Assembly: GCA_900546515.1 (NCBI GenBank)
Contig: URDG01000017.1
Coordinates: 1-56,267, forward strand
Length of the DNA stretch: 56,267 nucleotides
Source of the DNA: an uncultured Eubacteriales bacterium
GTDB taxonomy: Bacteria; Bacillota; Clostridia; Oscillospirales; Oscillospiraceae
Reading direction: 5' to 3'
Within the stretch, counting starts at the first letter, position 1, and each line of letters starts with the position of its first letter. Below are positions 43,888 through 52,288 of the stretch, piece after piece. A program made the translations under genes and the position numbers. The notes under the pieces were generated by a model that worked only from the letters and a program-made list of their open reading frames with translations, ran no database searches and was not told the DNA's origin.

Positions 43888-44636
43888 AGTACGCACACCT
43901 CCGAGCTGTCCTGCTTGCTGCTGTCCTCTTCGCTGTCCACGGAGACATCAGGGAGTCCTGACGGATCATCACTGCCGTCCGAAGCGGCTTCGGGCGTGGA
44001 GGACGGCGTATCCGCCGGATCGCTGACAGCAGGCACTGCGTCACCGGCCGCCGCAGTGTCCGGCCTGGCACCGTCCGCAGCAATAGTGTCATATCCGCTC
44101 TGCTCAGGCTCCTGCGTATCGGAATAGCCGGACGCGAGATCTTCTTCAATAAGCTCTGCCTCAAGCTCCTCTTCGATCTGCGCTTCCGCCGCGGCGCCGT
44201 CAGGCTCGGCGTATGGAGCGGCGTCAGAGTCGGCCTTGATCTCCATTTCGAGCTTGTTGGCGATGACATCGACGAGAGACGGGGGAGATTCGATGAAGCT
44301 GCGCAGCTTCGCAAGATTTTCCACGGCCAATACATCGGCTTCCTCTGGGCCGAAGTTCTGCTCGATCTGGGTGATATGCTCGAGCTTTTTCTTGAGCTCG
44401 TCATTCAGATATTCTATCGTGATAAGGTATGCGGCCAGTGCGAACATGGTCATTATCCACAGCAGCAGGATTATGACCTTGGAGCCCTGCGTTACAAAAA
44501 GCAGGGTGAGATAGAGCACGAGCACGATGATCATGCCCCAGAGGCCCTTGTGTATGCGCTTCTGATTTGCCTGGTATATAGAGGTGACCTCATCTACCAG
44601 ACGGCTGTACATCTGATGATAATCAATATCCGGCAT
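43884..44636 (-). CDS. Two-helix membrane protein with long acidic tail (between YhgE/Pip paralogues)
   Basis: This 250-residue protein of no recognised family has an N-terminal amphipathic stretch (YHQMYSRLVDEVTSIYQANQKR), two adjacent membrane helices (about 33-50 and 55-73), a Glu/Lys-rich coiled-coil segment (about 75-100), and a C-terminal tail of about 120 residues dominated by Ala, Glu, Asp, Ser and Pro. It overlaps the large YhgE/Pip gene by ATGA and starts 15 bases after the smaller one. Strict coupling suggests a subunit or adaptor of the YhgE/Pip pair. The function is unknown. Confidence 0.7.
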   Translation of the reverse strand: MPDIDYHQMYSRLVDEVTSIYQANQKRIHKGLWGMIIVLVLYLTLLFVTQGSKVIILLLWIMTMFALAAYLITIEYLNDELKKKLEHITQIEQNFGPEEADVLAVENLAKLRSFIESPPSLVDVIANKLEMEIKADSDAAPYAEPDGAAAEAQIEEELEAELIEEDLASGYSDTQEPEQSGYDTIAADGARPDTAAAGDAVPAVSDPADTPSSTPEAASDGSDDPSGLPDVSVDSEEDSSKQDSSEVCVL

Positions 44637-44651
44637 AACTGGTGCACCTCC

Positions 44652-46712
44652 TTAGAACATTTCGGTCGCTTCGAGCCGCTCTTCCATGAACTCGTTTATA
44701 CCCATGAAAGGCTTGCGGGCGAACAGGCCTATACCCAGCGCGACGACTGCAAATATAAGAAGCTGGCCGAGCTTGATAACAATGGTGTTGCCGTACAGGC
44801 CGCAGATACATTCGCGCATCGCGTCGATGGCGTAGGGGAACGGGAAGAAACGGTAAATCTTCTGGAATATCTCAGGCAGCAGCTCTATCGGGAATGTACC
44901 GGAGGAACCGGCGATCTGCAGCACCATCACGACAACGACGATGGCCTTGCCGACGTCGCCGAAGGAGACGGCCAGAGAGTAGATCAGCAGGCTGAACGTG
45001 AAGCTCGTCACAAAGCCGACCAGATACAAAAGCCCGGGGTGCAGGCACTGTATCTTCAGTATGAACAGGTCGCCGGAAATGATGAGCGCGGTCTGGAGCT
45101 GACTGAGAACGAAAAACAGGATATAGCGCCCGAAGTACAGCTCGTGCGGCTTGGGATCGACAAGACCGTCCGTGCGCGCGTGAGCCTTGAGTATGGCGCC
45201 GAGAATGACGCCGCCGACCCATATCGCAAGAATGGTGTAGAACGGAGCCATGGCGGAGCCGTAATTTTCTATCGGGTAAACGGGAGTGACGCTGGTCTGC
45301 ACGACCTGAGCAAAATACTCGCCGTACAGCACAGGATTGCCGCCGAGTATCTCAACAAGGGTCTGGAGATATTCCTCGCCGTCGAGCGTGTCAAGGCGGC
45401 GCAGCGCGTCTGTCAGGGAGCTTGTGACACGCTTTGCCGTGGGACGGAGAGTGTCGATAACGTTCTGACCCGCATCCTTGACATTTTCAAGCGCACCGCG
45501 GAGCATTGTCGCGTCGGACAGCATCACCTTTGTGCTCTCGAGCGTGTTGGCAACATTATCGAATGTGGCCTCAATCTCAATGTTCACATCCTCAATGCAG
45601 GGCATGAGCGAGGCGTTGAGCTCTATGACGGCGCGCAGGGAATCCGTGCGCGCGATGATCGAATTATCTATGACCGGGGAATCGGCGATGGATCTCAGCC
45701 AGCCCTCGGTCTCGTAGCAGCTGTCGGCAAGGGACTGGAGATAGTCCTTTGTTTCCTGCGTCATGCCGACGTTGTCTGCCTCCCACTGCTTTATCGTGGT
45801 CTCTATCATCTGGCCGTTGCGGTGCATATCCTCGGCGGCGGTCAGAATGGGCTTTTTCGCAAGCTCAAGCGCTTTTTCATCGTTTATCGCAAGAGAAAGC
45901 CTGGTGAGCGCGTAATCGATATCCTCCGTGGTCTTGTCGAGCGTCATGCCGATCTGAGCCACGGTCTGCCTCATCTGAGTCGGGTCGGGGATCTTCTCGT
46001 TGATCTTAAGCAGCAGCTCGTCGATATTCTGGATGTTGTGCTGGACGCTGCTGAGCGTATCGCCGCTGACCTTGTCCATCATGCCGTTGGCGGCGTCAAG
46101 CGTATGGATAGCCTGCTTGAGGATGCTGTGCACCGCGCCGGAGGGATCGTCCTCCTTAATATCGTCGGCAATGAGGTTGGCCTGCTCCATCACGGAGCTG
46201 ACGACGACCTCGAGATAGTTCTCGTTTATGGAGCTTTTGACGCTGCTCGCGGCGGTATCGGTGATCTTGGTCGCAACAGCGTTCTTCTTCGCGTTTTCAT
46301 AGTATGTAATGCTCGGCTTACCGGTCCATTCGGTCAGCATGTTGAACATGTTGTAGGAGAAATCTTCGTCTATAACGACGGCGGCGTAATACTTGCCGGA
46401 GTACACGCCGTTGACGGCTTCCTCCTCATTGTCAAGTATGACCCAGTTGATGGACGTTGCATCACGCAGATCGTCCAGCACATCCTGACCTTTGTTTTCA
46501 AGCTTACCGTCTTTCGTGACATATCCCTTATCCATGGATGCCAGCGCAATAGACACATTGCCCGTATTGCCGTATGGGTCCCAGTTGGAGTATATGTTGA
46601 GCCACGCATACAGGCTGGGGAGAATGGTTATGGCAACGGCGACCGCCATGGCAAAAAAGTGGCGGCTCAGCGTCTTCATATCGTATGCAAATACCCTGAA
46701 TATGTTCCGCAT
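44652..46712 (-). CDS. YhgE/Pip-family membrane protein, small paralogue
   Basis: This 686-residue protein has the same architecture as its 895-residue paralogue: an N-terminal helix, SLYAWLNIYSNWDPYGN and VSIALASMDKGY, an extracellular helical region (about 45-450), and five to six C-terminal helices including AGSSGTFPIELLPEIFQKIYRFFPF. The shared xFPI-LP-IFQ loop is a good family marker. It is the first gene of the operon, with GGAGG before the start and a promoter at 46759-46787. Confidence 0.87.
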   Translation of the reverse strand: MRNIFRVFAYDMKTLSRHFFAMAVAVAITILPSLYAWLNIYSNWDPYGNTGNVSIALASMDKGYVTKDGKLENKGQDVLDDLRDATSINWVILDNEEEAVNGVYSGKYYAAVVIDEDFSYNMFNMLTEWTGKPSITYYENAKKNAVATKITDTAASSVKSSINENYLEVVVSSVMEQANLIADDIKEDDPSGAVHSILKQAIHTLDAANGMMDKVSGDTLSSVQHNIQNIDELLLKINEKIPDPTQMRQTVAQIGMTLDKTTEDIDYALTRLSLAINDEKALELAKKPILTAAEDMHRNGQMIETTIKQWEADNVGMTQETKDYLQSLADSCYETEGWLRSIADSPVIDNSIIARTDSLRAVIELNASLMPCIEDVNIEIEATFDNVANTLESTKVMLSDATMLRGALENVKDAGQNVIDTLRPTAKRVTSSLTDALRRLDTLDGEEYLQTLVEILGGNPVLYGEYFAQVVQTSVTPVYPIENYGSAMAPFYTILAIWVGGVILGAILKAHARTDGLVDPKPHELYFGRYILFFVLSQLQTALIISGDLFILKIQCLHPGLLYLVGFVTSFTFSLLIYSLAVSFGDVGKAIVVVVMVLQIAGSSGTFPIELLPEIFQKIYRFFPFPYAIDAMRECICGLYGNTIVIKLGQLLIFAVVALGIGLFARKPFMGINEFMEERLEATEMF

Positions 46713-46758
46713 AATTCCTCCATTGTTTACTCATTCAAGTCATATTAGTTACCATAAC

Positions 46759-46787
46759 ATTATATAGCTAAAATTAAGAAAAGTCTA
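46759..46787 (-). promoter_or_regulatory. Promoter of the YhgE/Pip operon
   Basis: The minus strand reads TAGACT, 17 bases, TATAAT, about 47 bases upstream of the start codon. The -35 is only half-consensus. Confidence 0.5.
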
Positions 46788-46949
46788 TAAGTCAAAATAG
46801 AAAAAACATACATATGTGTAATTCTGCCCAAAAAATTGCATCAATTTTTGTTGATGTTTACAAGATGTGGAGCTTTCTGGCGAAAAACGCGCCGTGAGCA
46901 TGTACGGCATGCGGCGCTGTATCCATACCGTGACATGCTTAAACGGATG

Positions 46950-46991
46950 CGCAGCAGTTCCCGCTCTCGCCGGAGAATGGGAACTGCTGCG
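46950..46991. other. Perfect 13-bp hairpin in the intergenic gap
   Basis: CGCAGCAGTTCCC and GGGAACTGCTGCG enclose a 16-base loop. It lies beyond the stop of the PLP-enzyme gene, but no T-run follows in either direction. The remainder of the 46788-47047 gap shows a small ATCAA/TTGAT hairpin near 46840 and no gene. Confidence 0.5.
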
Positions 46992-47004
46992 TATTATAAA
47001 ATAT

Positions 47005-47030
47005 ATAGGTGCGGAATATAGGTGCGGAAT
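47005..47030. repeat. Tandem duplication of a 13-bp unit
   Basis: ATAGGTGCGGAAT occurs twice, head to tail and without mismatch, between the hairpin and the PLP-enzyme gene. Possibly replication slippage. Confidence 0.8.
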
Positions 47031-47047
47031 GTGGCGCCGCACAGAGC

Positions 47048-48154
47048 TTATTGCAGCTTTCCGCGTCCGGCGACCGTGAGCGTGTCGACGACCTCATCGC
47101 CTGAGATGAGCGCCGCCGTATCATAGAGATTGCACACAGGACAGATATGCACCGGGATTATCCTGAGCTTCTGGCCAACGTGAACCTTGTCTCTGAACGC
47201 CTGGTCGTGAATGATCGCGTGCTCGTCGAAGATGCGCCCGATAGTCACGCCGGTATACCCAAGAATACGCCCCTTGCCGCCGGAGTTGCAGATACCGGCG
47301 GTGCGCTCCTGCTGCGTCAGTCCCTTTGCACCGACGTCAAGGATCACCCGGTCAGGGGCAGGCCTGCTTATAACGCTTGCGAGGACTGTTGCGGCGCAGT
47401 GCTCCAGCGTGCCGATGGCATTTCCCTGAGAAACGTCCATCAGCGCGTATGTGCCCGGACGAATCTCCGTGATGCCGGGGATAATGTCGAAATGGTTCAC
47501 AAGAGGAGGCGTGGAACCGTAGCTGACAACGGTGTTGGTCATACCGTAGGCCTTGGCTGCGTCTGAAAATGCGACGAGCTTTTCCTGCGCTGCGCGCGAA
47601 ATTTCCCTGCATTTTTCCATGCTTTCCGCGCTGTAGGTGTTGCCGTCATGCCCGAAAAAGCCTTTCAGATGAACATGGGGGCACTTTTTTAAAACATCCA
47701 GCAGCGGAAAAAGCTCATCCATGCTGTCTATACCGCAGCGGACTTCGCCCACTTCGACTTCTATCAGCACCTCTGCGGTAAGCCCGGCGGCGGAGAAAGC
47801 TTTTTCGGCCTCCTCCACATGGTAAGCAGAGTCAACTCCGAAGGAAATGCTGATCCTTTCCGCAAGCGCCGTGATACGGGAGAGCTTTGACGGCCCGACG
47901 ACCTCGTTTGCGATAAAAATATCCCGGAGCCCGCTGTCGGCCATGACTTCCGCCTCGCCGGTCTTGGCGACGGCGATACCGCAGGCGCCCAACTCTACGG
48001 CACGCTTGGCGATATAAGGCATTTTATGTGTTTTTGTGTGAGGACGCAGGGCGACATGCTGCATGTTTGCATAGCTCTGCATTGCGGAGAGATTGCTGTT
48101 CATGATCTCGCGGTCGATCAAAAGAGACGGCGTATCCAGTTGGCAGATTTCCAT
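47048..48154 (-). CDS. Alanine-racemase-fold PLP enzyme, D-threonine aldolase/D-serine dehydratase type
   Basis: This 368-residue fold-type III PLP enzyme carries the PLP lysine in LRPHTKTHK near residue 40, followed by GIAVAKTGEAEVM. Its C-terminal segment VPVHICPVCNL carries the His and Cys that bind a divalent metal in D-serine dehydratases and D-threonine aldolases. These enzymes act on D-amino acids and need a metal as well as PLP. The precise substrate cannot be told. It starts 18 bases after hypB, so the two are co-transcribed. Confidence 0.82.
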   Translation of the reverse strand: MEICQLDTPSLLIDREIMNSNLSAMQSYANMQHVALRPHTKTHKMPYIAKRAVELGACGIAVAKTGEAEVMADSGLRDIFIANEVVGPSKLSRITALAERISISFGVDSAYHVEEAEKAFSAAGLTAEVLIEVEVGEVRCGIDSMDELFPLLDVLKKCPHVHLKGFFGHDGNTYSAESMEKCREISRAAQEKLVAFSDAAKAYGMTNTVVSYGSTPPLVNHFDIIPGITEIRPGTYALMDVSQGNAIGTLEHCAATVLASVISRPAPDRVILDVGAKGLTQQERTAGICNSGGKGRILGYTGVTIGRIFDEHAIIHDQAFRDKVHVGQKLRIIPVHICPVCNLYDTAALISGDEVVDTLTVAGRGKLQ

Positions 48155-48172
48155 TTTCTGTTCAGATGCGGA

Positions 48173-48844
48173 TCAGCCCTCGTTCCAGGCTTTGATCTCG
48201 GTGCGCAGCCAGTCTGCCCACTCGGCGATACCCTCGCCGGTGCGGGCAGAGATCGGGATTATCTTCATGTTGGGGTTGAGCTTGCGGACGTATTTTTTGC
48301 ATGCCTCAAGGTCAAAATCGAAGTACGGCATGACGTCGATCTTATTTATAAGCAGCACGTCGCAGATAGAGAACATCAGCGGGTACTTGAGGGGCTTGTC
48401 GTCGCCTTCCGGGACGGAGAGGATCATCGCGTTTTTGGAGCTGCCCGTGTCAAACTCGGCGGGGCAGACGAGATTGCCGACATTTTCGAGTATCGCAAAG
48501 TCGACGTCGTCAACGCCGAGCCCCTCGAGACCCTGCTTGGTCATGCCCGCGTCAAGGTGGCACATGCCGCCGGTGTGCAGCTGGATGACCTTTGCGCCGG
48601 TTTTTTCAATGGCGGCGGCATCCACGTCGGAGTCTATGTCGGCCTCCATTACGCCGATGCGGAATTCATCCTTGAGCGCGGCGATAGTGGCCTTGAGCGT
48701 CGTCGTCTTGCCGGAGCCGGGAGAGCTCATGAGGTTGAGCAGGAACGTCCTGTCCTTCTTCAGCTCTTTGCGCAGGTTCTCCGCCTCGCGGTCGTTGTTT
48801 TCAAATACGCTTTTTTTGATTTCGAGAATTCTGAAGCCTTCCAT
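48173..48844 (-). CDS. hypB: HypB-type metallochaperone GTPase
   Basis: This protein of about 223 residues starts at the ATG at 48844, with GGAGG eight bases upstream. It has the SIMIBI G-domain: Walker A SSPGSGKTT, the metal-binding GGMCHLDAGM (Cys-His pair) and ENVGNLVCPA (second Cys), and NKID base specificity. The Cys-rich N-terminal nickel motif of some HypBs is absent. HypB normally delivers nickel to [NiFe] hydrogenase, but no hydrogenase or other hyp gene is in this window. It is followed by a metal-dependent PLP enzyme. Confidence 0.9.
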   Translation of the reverse strand: MEGFRILEIKKSVFENNDREAENLRKELKKDRTFLLNLMSSPGSGKTTTLKATIAALKDEFRIGVMEADIDSDVDAAAIEKTGAKVIQLHTGGMCHLDAGMTKQGLEGLGVDDVDFAILENVGNLVCPAEFDTGSSKNAMILSVPEGDDKPLKYPLMFSICDVLLINKIDVMPYFDFDLEACKKYVRKLNPNMKIIPISARTGEGIAEWADWLRTEIKAWNEG

Positions 48845-48935
48845 AATAAATACCTCCATGCAGCCTTGCCGCCCATGAGCGGCATTTTGCAAATTGTATG
48901 CATTATACCACAGCGCCTGCGGCGCTGCAATAAAG

Positions 48936-50075
48936 TTACTCGCTGAGAAATGCCATCCTGCTGCGAAAATAAGTCTCGAAGCCGTCGCGGTTTGCCAAAA
49001 ACACGCTGTCCTCCTCGGGGAGCGCGACTATACCGCCGGATTCAAGCCCGGCAATGGCGTCGCGCAGAGCGTTCCCGATAATGAGCGAACCGGGCTGCGC
49101 CGGGACAAGCGGACACTGAAGTGCGAGCTTCTCGTCTCTGCTGCCGGAGAAGAGCCATTCGATGAACGCGGCAATGTCGCCGGTGCTGCGGCTGCTGCCG
49201 GCGATCACGGCAAGTCCGAACGCCTCCCCGAGGTCGCCGCTGCCGCTTCCGGTGCGGAGCGGCGGGACGGAATATATACCGAAGCCGTCCGTGCGCGCAG
49301 GAGACAGCGCTGAGACGGGGACAATGGCGCAGGGCAGAGCGCCGCTGTACACGGCAGACGCGGCAGAGTCCGCGTAGACCGTTATGGAGCCGTCGTAAGC
49401 ACATTCCGCGAGCAGATTATAGAGCGTGACCGCGCTCTCATCCGCGGAGTTTATCGGGACTGCGGCTGTGAACTCCTCATCCTCGCGCAGCAGCTCCGTG
49501 AAGAAAAGAGAAGAATACGAATCGACCGCAAAGAAAGCCTTGCCGGTCTCCGCGCGGTAAGCGCCCGCCGCCGCGCACAGTGCATCCATGGTATCGAAGC
49601 CGCCAGATGTGCAGAGCGAATGGTTTATGAGCAGCGCCTGCATATCAAGGCCGACGGGAAAGAAGCTTTTCCCGATGGAACTGCCGCGGCTGGAAACGGT
49701 CTTTGGATATTCCGGACCGCTTTTGCCGAGATCGCCGCTTATGTCCGTGAGCTTGCCGCGCCTGTCCATGTCGAAGGCTCTGTAATGCGAACACAGAAGG
49801 ATGTCGGGCGCGCCGGTCTCAAATGCGCCGGCCAGCGCATCCTCATCACTGAAGCAGCGGAGCTTTACAGGCAGTGAGGAGCGGGCGTGGGAGTTATTAT
49901 ATTCCACAGCCAGCTTTTTCAGCCCTGCGGAGAGCGGGTCGTCTTCAACATACCATATGACGACCGTACCGCGGCTCTCGTCCGGGCGCGAGGCAATATA
50001 AAATATGAATCCGCCTGCAATAACGGCGGCAAGCAAGACGCCGAGCAGGCTCCTGAGCTTTATGTGAAATCTCAT
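48936..50075 (-). CDS. Membrane-anchored extracellular solute-binding protein
   Basis: This 379-residue protein has an N-terminal membrane anchor (about 10-29) without a lipobox Cys, then a periplasmic-binding-type fold opening GTVVIWYVEDDPLSAGLKKLAVEYNN, typical of family 1 (sugar-type) solute-binding proteins. Later segments (PVGLDMQALLINHSL, GEAFGLAVIAGSS, AAFIEWLFSG) fit the same fold. No ABC permease or ATPase is adjacent, so it either serves a distant transporter or has a sensing role. It is divergent from the HAD gene; the 139-base gap is AT-rich. Confidence 0.72.
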   Translation of the reverse strand: MRFHIKLRSLLGVLLAAVIAGGFIFYIASRPDESRGTVVIWYVEDDPLSAGLKKLAVEYNNSHARSSLPVKLRCFSDEDALAGAFETGAPDILLCSHYRAFDMDRRGKLTDISGDLGKSGPEYPKTVSSRGSSIGKSFFPVGLDMQALLINHSLCTSGGFDTMDALCAAAGAYRAETGKAFFAVDSYSSLFFTELLREDEEFTAAVPINSADESAVTLYNLLAECAYDGSITVYADSAASAVYSGALPCAIVPVSALSPARTDGFGIYSVPPLRTGSGSGDLGEAFGLAVIAGSSRSTGDIAAFIEWLFSGSRDEKLALQCPLVPAQPGSLIIGNALRDAIAGLESGGIVALPEEDSVFLANRDGFETYFRSRMAFLSE

Positions 50076-50214
50076 TCAGTTCCTCTTCCGGATAGAAATG
50101 TAAATTCAATATATGATAGAAGTGTATACACTATATTTAAGCATAAATTACTGCGTTTATCAAGCTTGACATGAGTAGTATAATGCGGATATACGAGAAA
50201 ACGGGGGCTGAAAA

Positions 50215-50862
50215 ATGAGATACAGGGCAGTTTTATACGATATGGACGGCACAGTGCTCGATACATTGGCTGATCTGACGGATTCCGTGAATTATACGCT
50301 CCGGCGCTTTTCCATGCCGGAACGCACAGCGGCGGAGGTGAGACGTTTTCTCGGCAACGGCGCGCTCCGTCTGATAAAGGAGGCCGTACCTGCCGGGACG
50401 GATGAGAAGACGGTGCAGGAAGTGCTGGATTTTTATAAGCCGTACTATGACGCGCACTGCCGCATAAAGACAGCGCCGTATGACGGGATACCGGAGCTGA
50501 TGGAGAAGCTGCGCGAAGCGGGCGTCAGGCAGGCAGTCGTCTCCAACAAGCCGGACACGGCCGTGCGTGAACTGGCAGCCGTATTTTTCCCGGGACTGCT
50601 GGAATCGGCTGTGGGCGAGAGTGCGTCCGTGCGGCGCAAGCCCTGCCCGGATACCGTAGAGGCCGCAATGCGGGTCATGGGTCTTGAAAAGCGGGACTGC
50701 GTGTATGTAGGAGACTCCGAGGTGGATATTGCCACGGCGCGCAACGCGGGCATGGACTGCATTTCCGTCGCGTGGGGGTTCAGAGATGAGCCTGAGCTTG
50801 TGGCCGCAGGAGCCTCATGCATAGTTCACAGCGCCGAAGAGCTATATGAGAAGCTGAAATAA
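50215..50862 (+). CDS. HAD-family phosphatase, phosphoglycolate phosphatase-like
   Basis: This 215-residue HAD hydrolase of subfamily IA has the nucleophile motif YDMDGTVLDT (motif I), VVSNKP (motif II), RRKPCPDT (motif III Lys) and VYVGDSEVDIATARNAG (motif IV). The cap insert near residues 20-85 is of the helical Gph type. It probably dephosphorylates a small metabolite; phosphoglycolate or a nucleotide is the usual guess. It is the last gene with clearly host-like GC content. Confidence 0.87.
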   Translation: MRYRAVLYDMDGTVLDTLADLTDSVNYTLRRFSMPERTAAEVRRFLGNGALRLIKEAVPAGTDEKTVQEVLDFYKPYYDAHCRIKTAPYDGIPELMEKLREAGVRQAVVSNKPDTAVRELAAVFFPGLLESAVGESASVRRKPCPDTVEAAMRVMGLEKRDCVYVGDSEVDIATARNAGMDCISVAWGFRDEPELVAAGASCIVHSAEELYEKLK

Positions 50863-50901
50863 GGGTGTAGAGAAGCCGCAAAGGGAAAGGCATAAACCGT
50901 T

Positions 50902-51495
50902 ATGACCGAAAAAGAAAAAATGCAGAGGCAAATGCTTTACGATGCAAATTATGACAAAGCGCTGATGAGCGAAAGGGACAACGCAAAGGATCTTTGCTAT
51001 GACTATAATCTGCTTCGCCCCTCCGATAAAGAAGGACAGCAGGCGCTTATGAAAAAACTGTTAGGCAGGACAAATGGCGCGTTTTGCATTGTTGCCCCGT
51101 TTTGGTGCGATTACGGTTACAATATCGAGATCGGCGAGAACTTCTTTGCTAATCACAACACGGTTATTCTTGACGGAGCTAAAGTGACGTTTGGCGATAA
51201 TGTATTTATCGCGCCCGACTGCGGTTTCCACACGGCAGGACACCCAATTGATTCTGAGCGTCGAAATCAGGGATTGGAATATGCCTATCCGATTACCGTG
51301 GGCGATAATGTGTGGATCGGTGCAGGCGTTCAGGTAATGCCCGGAGTTACCATCGGCAGTAATGTCGTGATCGGCGGCGGCAGCGTCGTGGTGAAAGATA
51401 TTCCGAGCAATTCCGTGGCAGTCGGCAATCCCTGCAAGGTCATCCGGGCCATTACCGAAGAAGATAAAAAGAAATGCTGGGACAGACAAGCCTGA
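50902..51495 (+). CDS. Sugar O-acetyltransferase, Maa/LacA type
   Basis: This 197-residue left-handed beta-helix acetyltransferase has the maltose/galactoside O-acetyltransferase N-terminal helix domain (KEKMQRQMLYDANYDKAL), the hexapeptide repeats, the catalytic His in CGFHTAGHP, and the closing GGGSVVVKDIPSNSVAVGNPCKVIR. It acetylates a sugar from acetyl-CoA. Its base composition is lower in GC than the upstream genes, so it may mark the start of transferred DNA. The ribosome site is weak. Confidence 0.88.
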   Translation: MTEKEKMQRQMLYDANYDKALMSERDNAKDLCYDYNLLRPSDKEGQQALMKKLLGRTNGAFCIVAPFWCDYGYNIEIGENFFANHNTVILDGAKVTFGDNVFIAPDCGFHTAGHPIDSERRNQGLEYAYPITVGDNVWIGAGVQVMPGVTIGSNVVIGGGSVVVKDIPSNSVAVGNPCKVIRAITEEDKKKCWDRQA

Positions 51496-51792
51496 ATAGT
51501 ACAGTGTTTTCAGAGGAGCAGATAAACGGGAATTTGAAAACCACGATTTCATAAGTGGTTACTGCCCCTCATAGGGCTTTAATAAAATCCTCCAAAACGC
51601 TTGAAAACAAAGGATTTATCGCAATGTGTCCGCCTTATTCCTTTATACGATTTCACTTGCGTTTATGCTTCCCTCGCCACCTCATAAGGGCAAAAATAAG
51701 GGAAGAAAAATCTGATAACAAGCTATAACAACAAGTGGCAATCGGGAAACTGTGACATATGTGCGAATATATTATACTGGAGGATTTATTGA
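51496..51792 (+). other. Intergenic junction into mobile-element DNA
   Basis: These 297 bases hold no gene I can support. They are AT-rich, contain a short hairpin at about 51539-51562 (AACCAC/GTGGTT) and lead to the tnpV ribosome site (GGAGG). The composition resembles what follows rather than what precedes, so the boundary of the foreign segment probably lies here or just upstream of the acetyltransferase. Confidence 0.4.
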
Positions 51793-52169
51793 ATGGACAA
51801 GTACATTTATGACGAGAGCAACGGTTTATGGTATGAATTGCAGGGCGATTATTATATCCCTTGTCTGATACTTTCCGAAGAAGAAACACAGCCTATTGGA
51901 TTATGGGGACAACGCCACAAAGAGTATCTAAAGGAACATAAGCACCTTGTTTATACCACAATGCTAATGGAGGGTAAGCTCAACCGCTACCTTGCCGACA
52001 TTGACAGGCAGGCACAGGAACGCTTTGAAACGCTCACAGAACAGATGAAACAGGCACAGGGTATTACAGAGCAGCTAAAAGCGGAAAATGCTTTAGATGG
52101 CTAGGGCGAATGAATAGCATACGGACGTGTGTGAGAGAAATTGTGGAGAGGGAAATTATTTTCACATAG
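51793..52169 (+). pseudogene. tnpV: TnpV transposon protein, frameshifted
   Basis: The first 103 codons encode a TnpV-family protein (YDESNGLWYELQGDYYIPCL; GLWGQRHKEYLKEHK), an accessory protein of Tn4451-type elements. The frame ends in TAG at 52102-52104. From 52098 the next frame reads W-L-G-R-M-N-S-I-R-T and continues to a TAG at 52169, which matches the expected TnpV C-terminus. Loss of one T from GATTGG explains the shift. GGAGG precedes the ATG. Confidence 0.75.
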
Positions 52170-52224
52170 ACAGACTGGCAACAGAGAAAAATAGCTGCCG
52201 CTATTGATGAATCAAAAAAGCATC

Positions 52225-52268
52225 TTGACGAATGATAAAAATATACATATAATAGTTTGCAGGCAAAC
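52225..52268 (+). promoter_or_regulatory. marR promoter with overlapping operator
   Basis: TTGACG (52225-52230), 17 bases, TATAAT (52248-52253). One base later comes the palindrome GTTTGC-AG-GCAAAC (52255-52268), covering the likely transcription start. The same half-sites recur before the MATE gene, so this is the probable MarR autoregulatory operator. Confidence 0.75.
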
Positions 52269-52288
52269 AAGTTTTGAAGGAGTAGATT

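Noticed and set aside
44376..46748. A 790-codon open frame antisense to the small YhgE/Pip gene
   Set aside because: It is a shadow of the GC-rich coding frame on the other strand: no ribosome site, no domain, and His/Arg/Val-rich composition typical of antisense frames. The same applies to the long plus-strand frames opposite mfd (4341-6599, 7539-9023).
46950..46991. Intrinsic terminator for the PLP-enzyme operon
   Set aside because: The stem is perfect but no T-run follows on either strand, so I list it only as a hairpin.
48173..48844. Full hydrogenase maturation locus
   Set aside because: Only hypB is present. No hypA, C, D, E, F or hydrogenase subunit is in the window.
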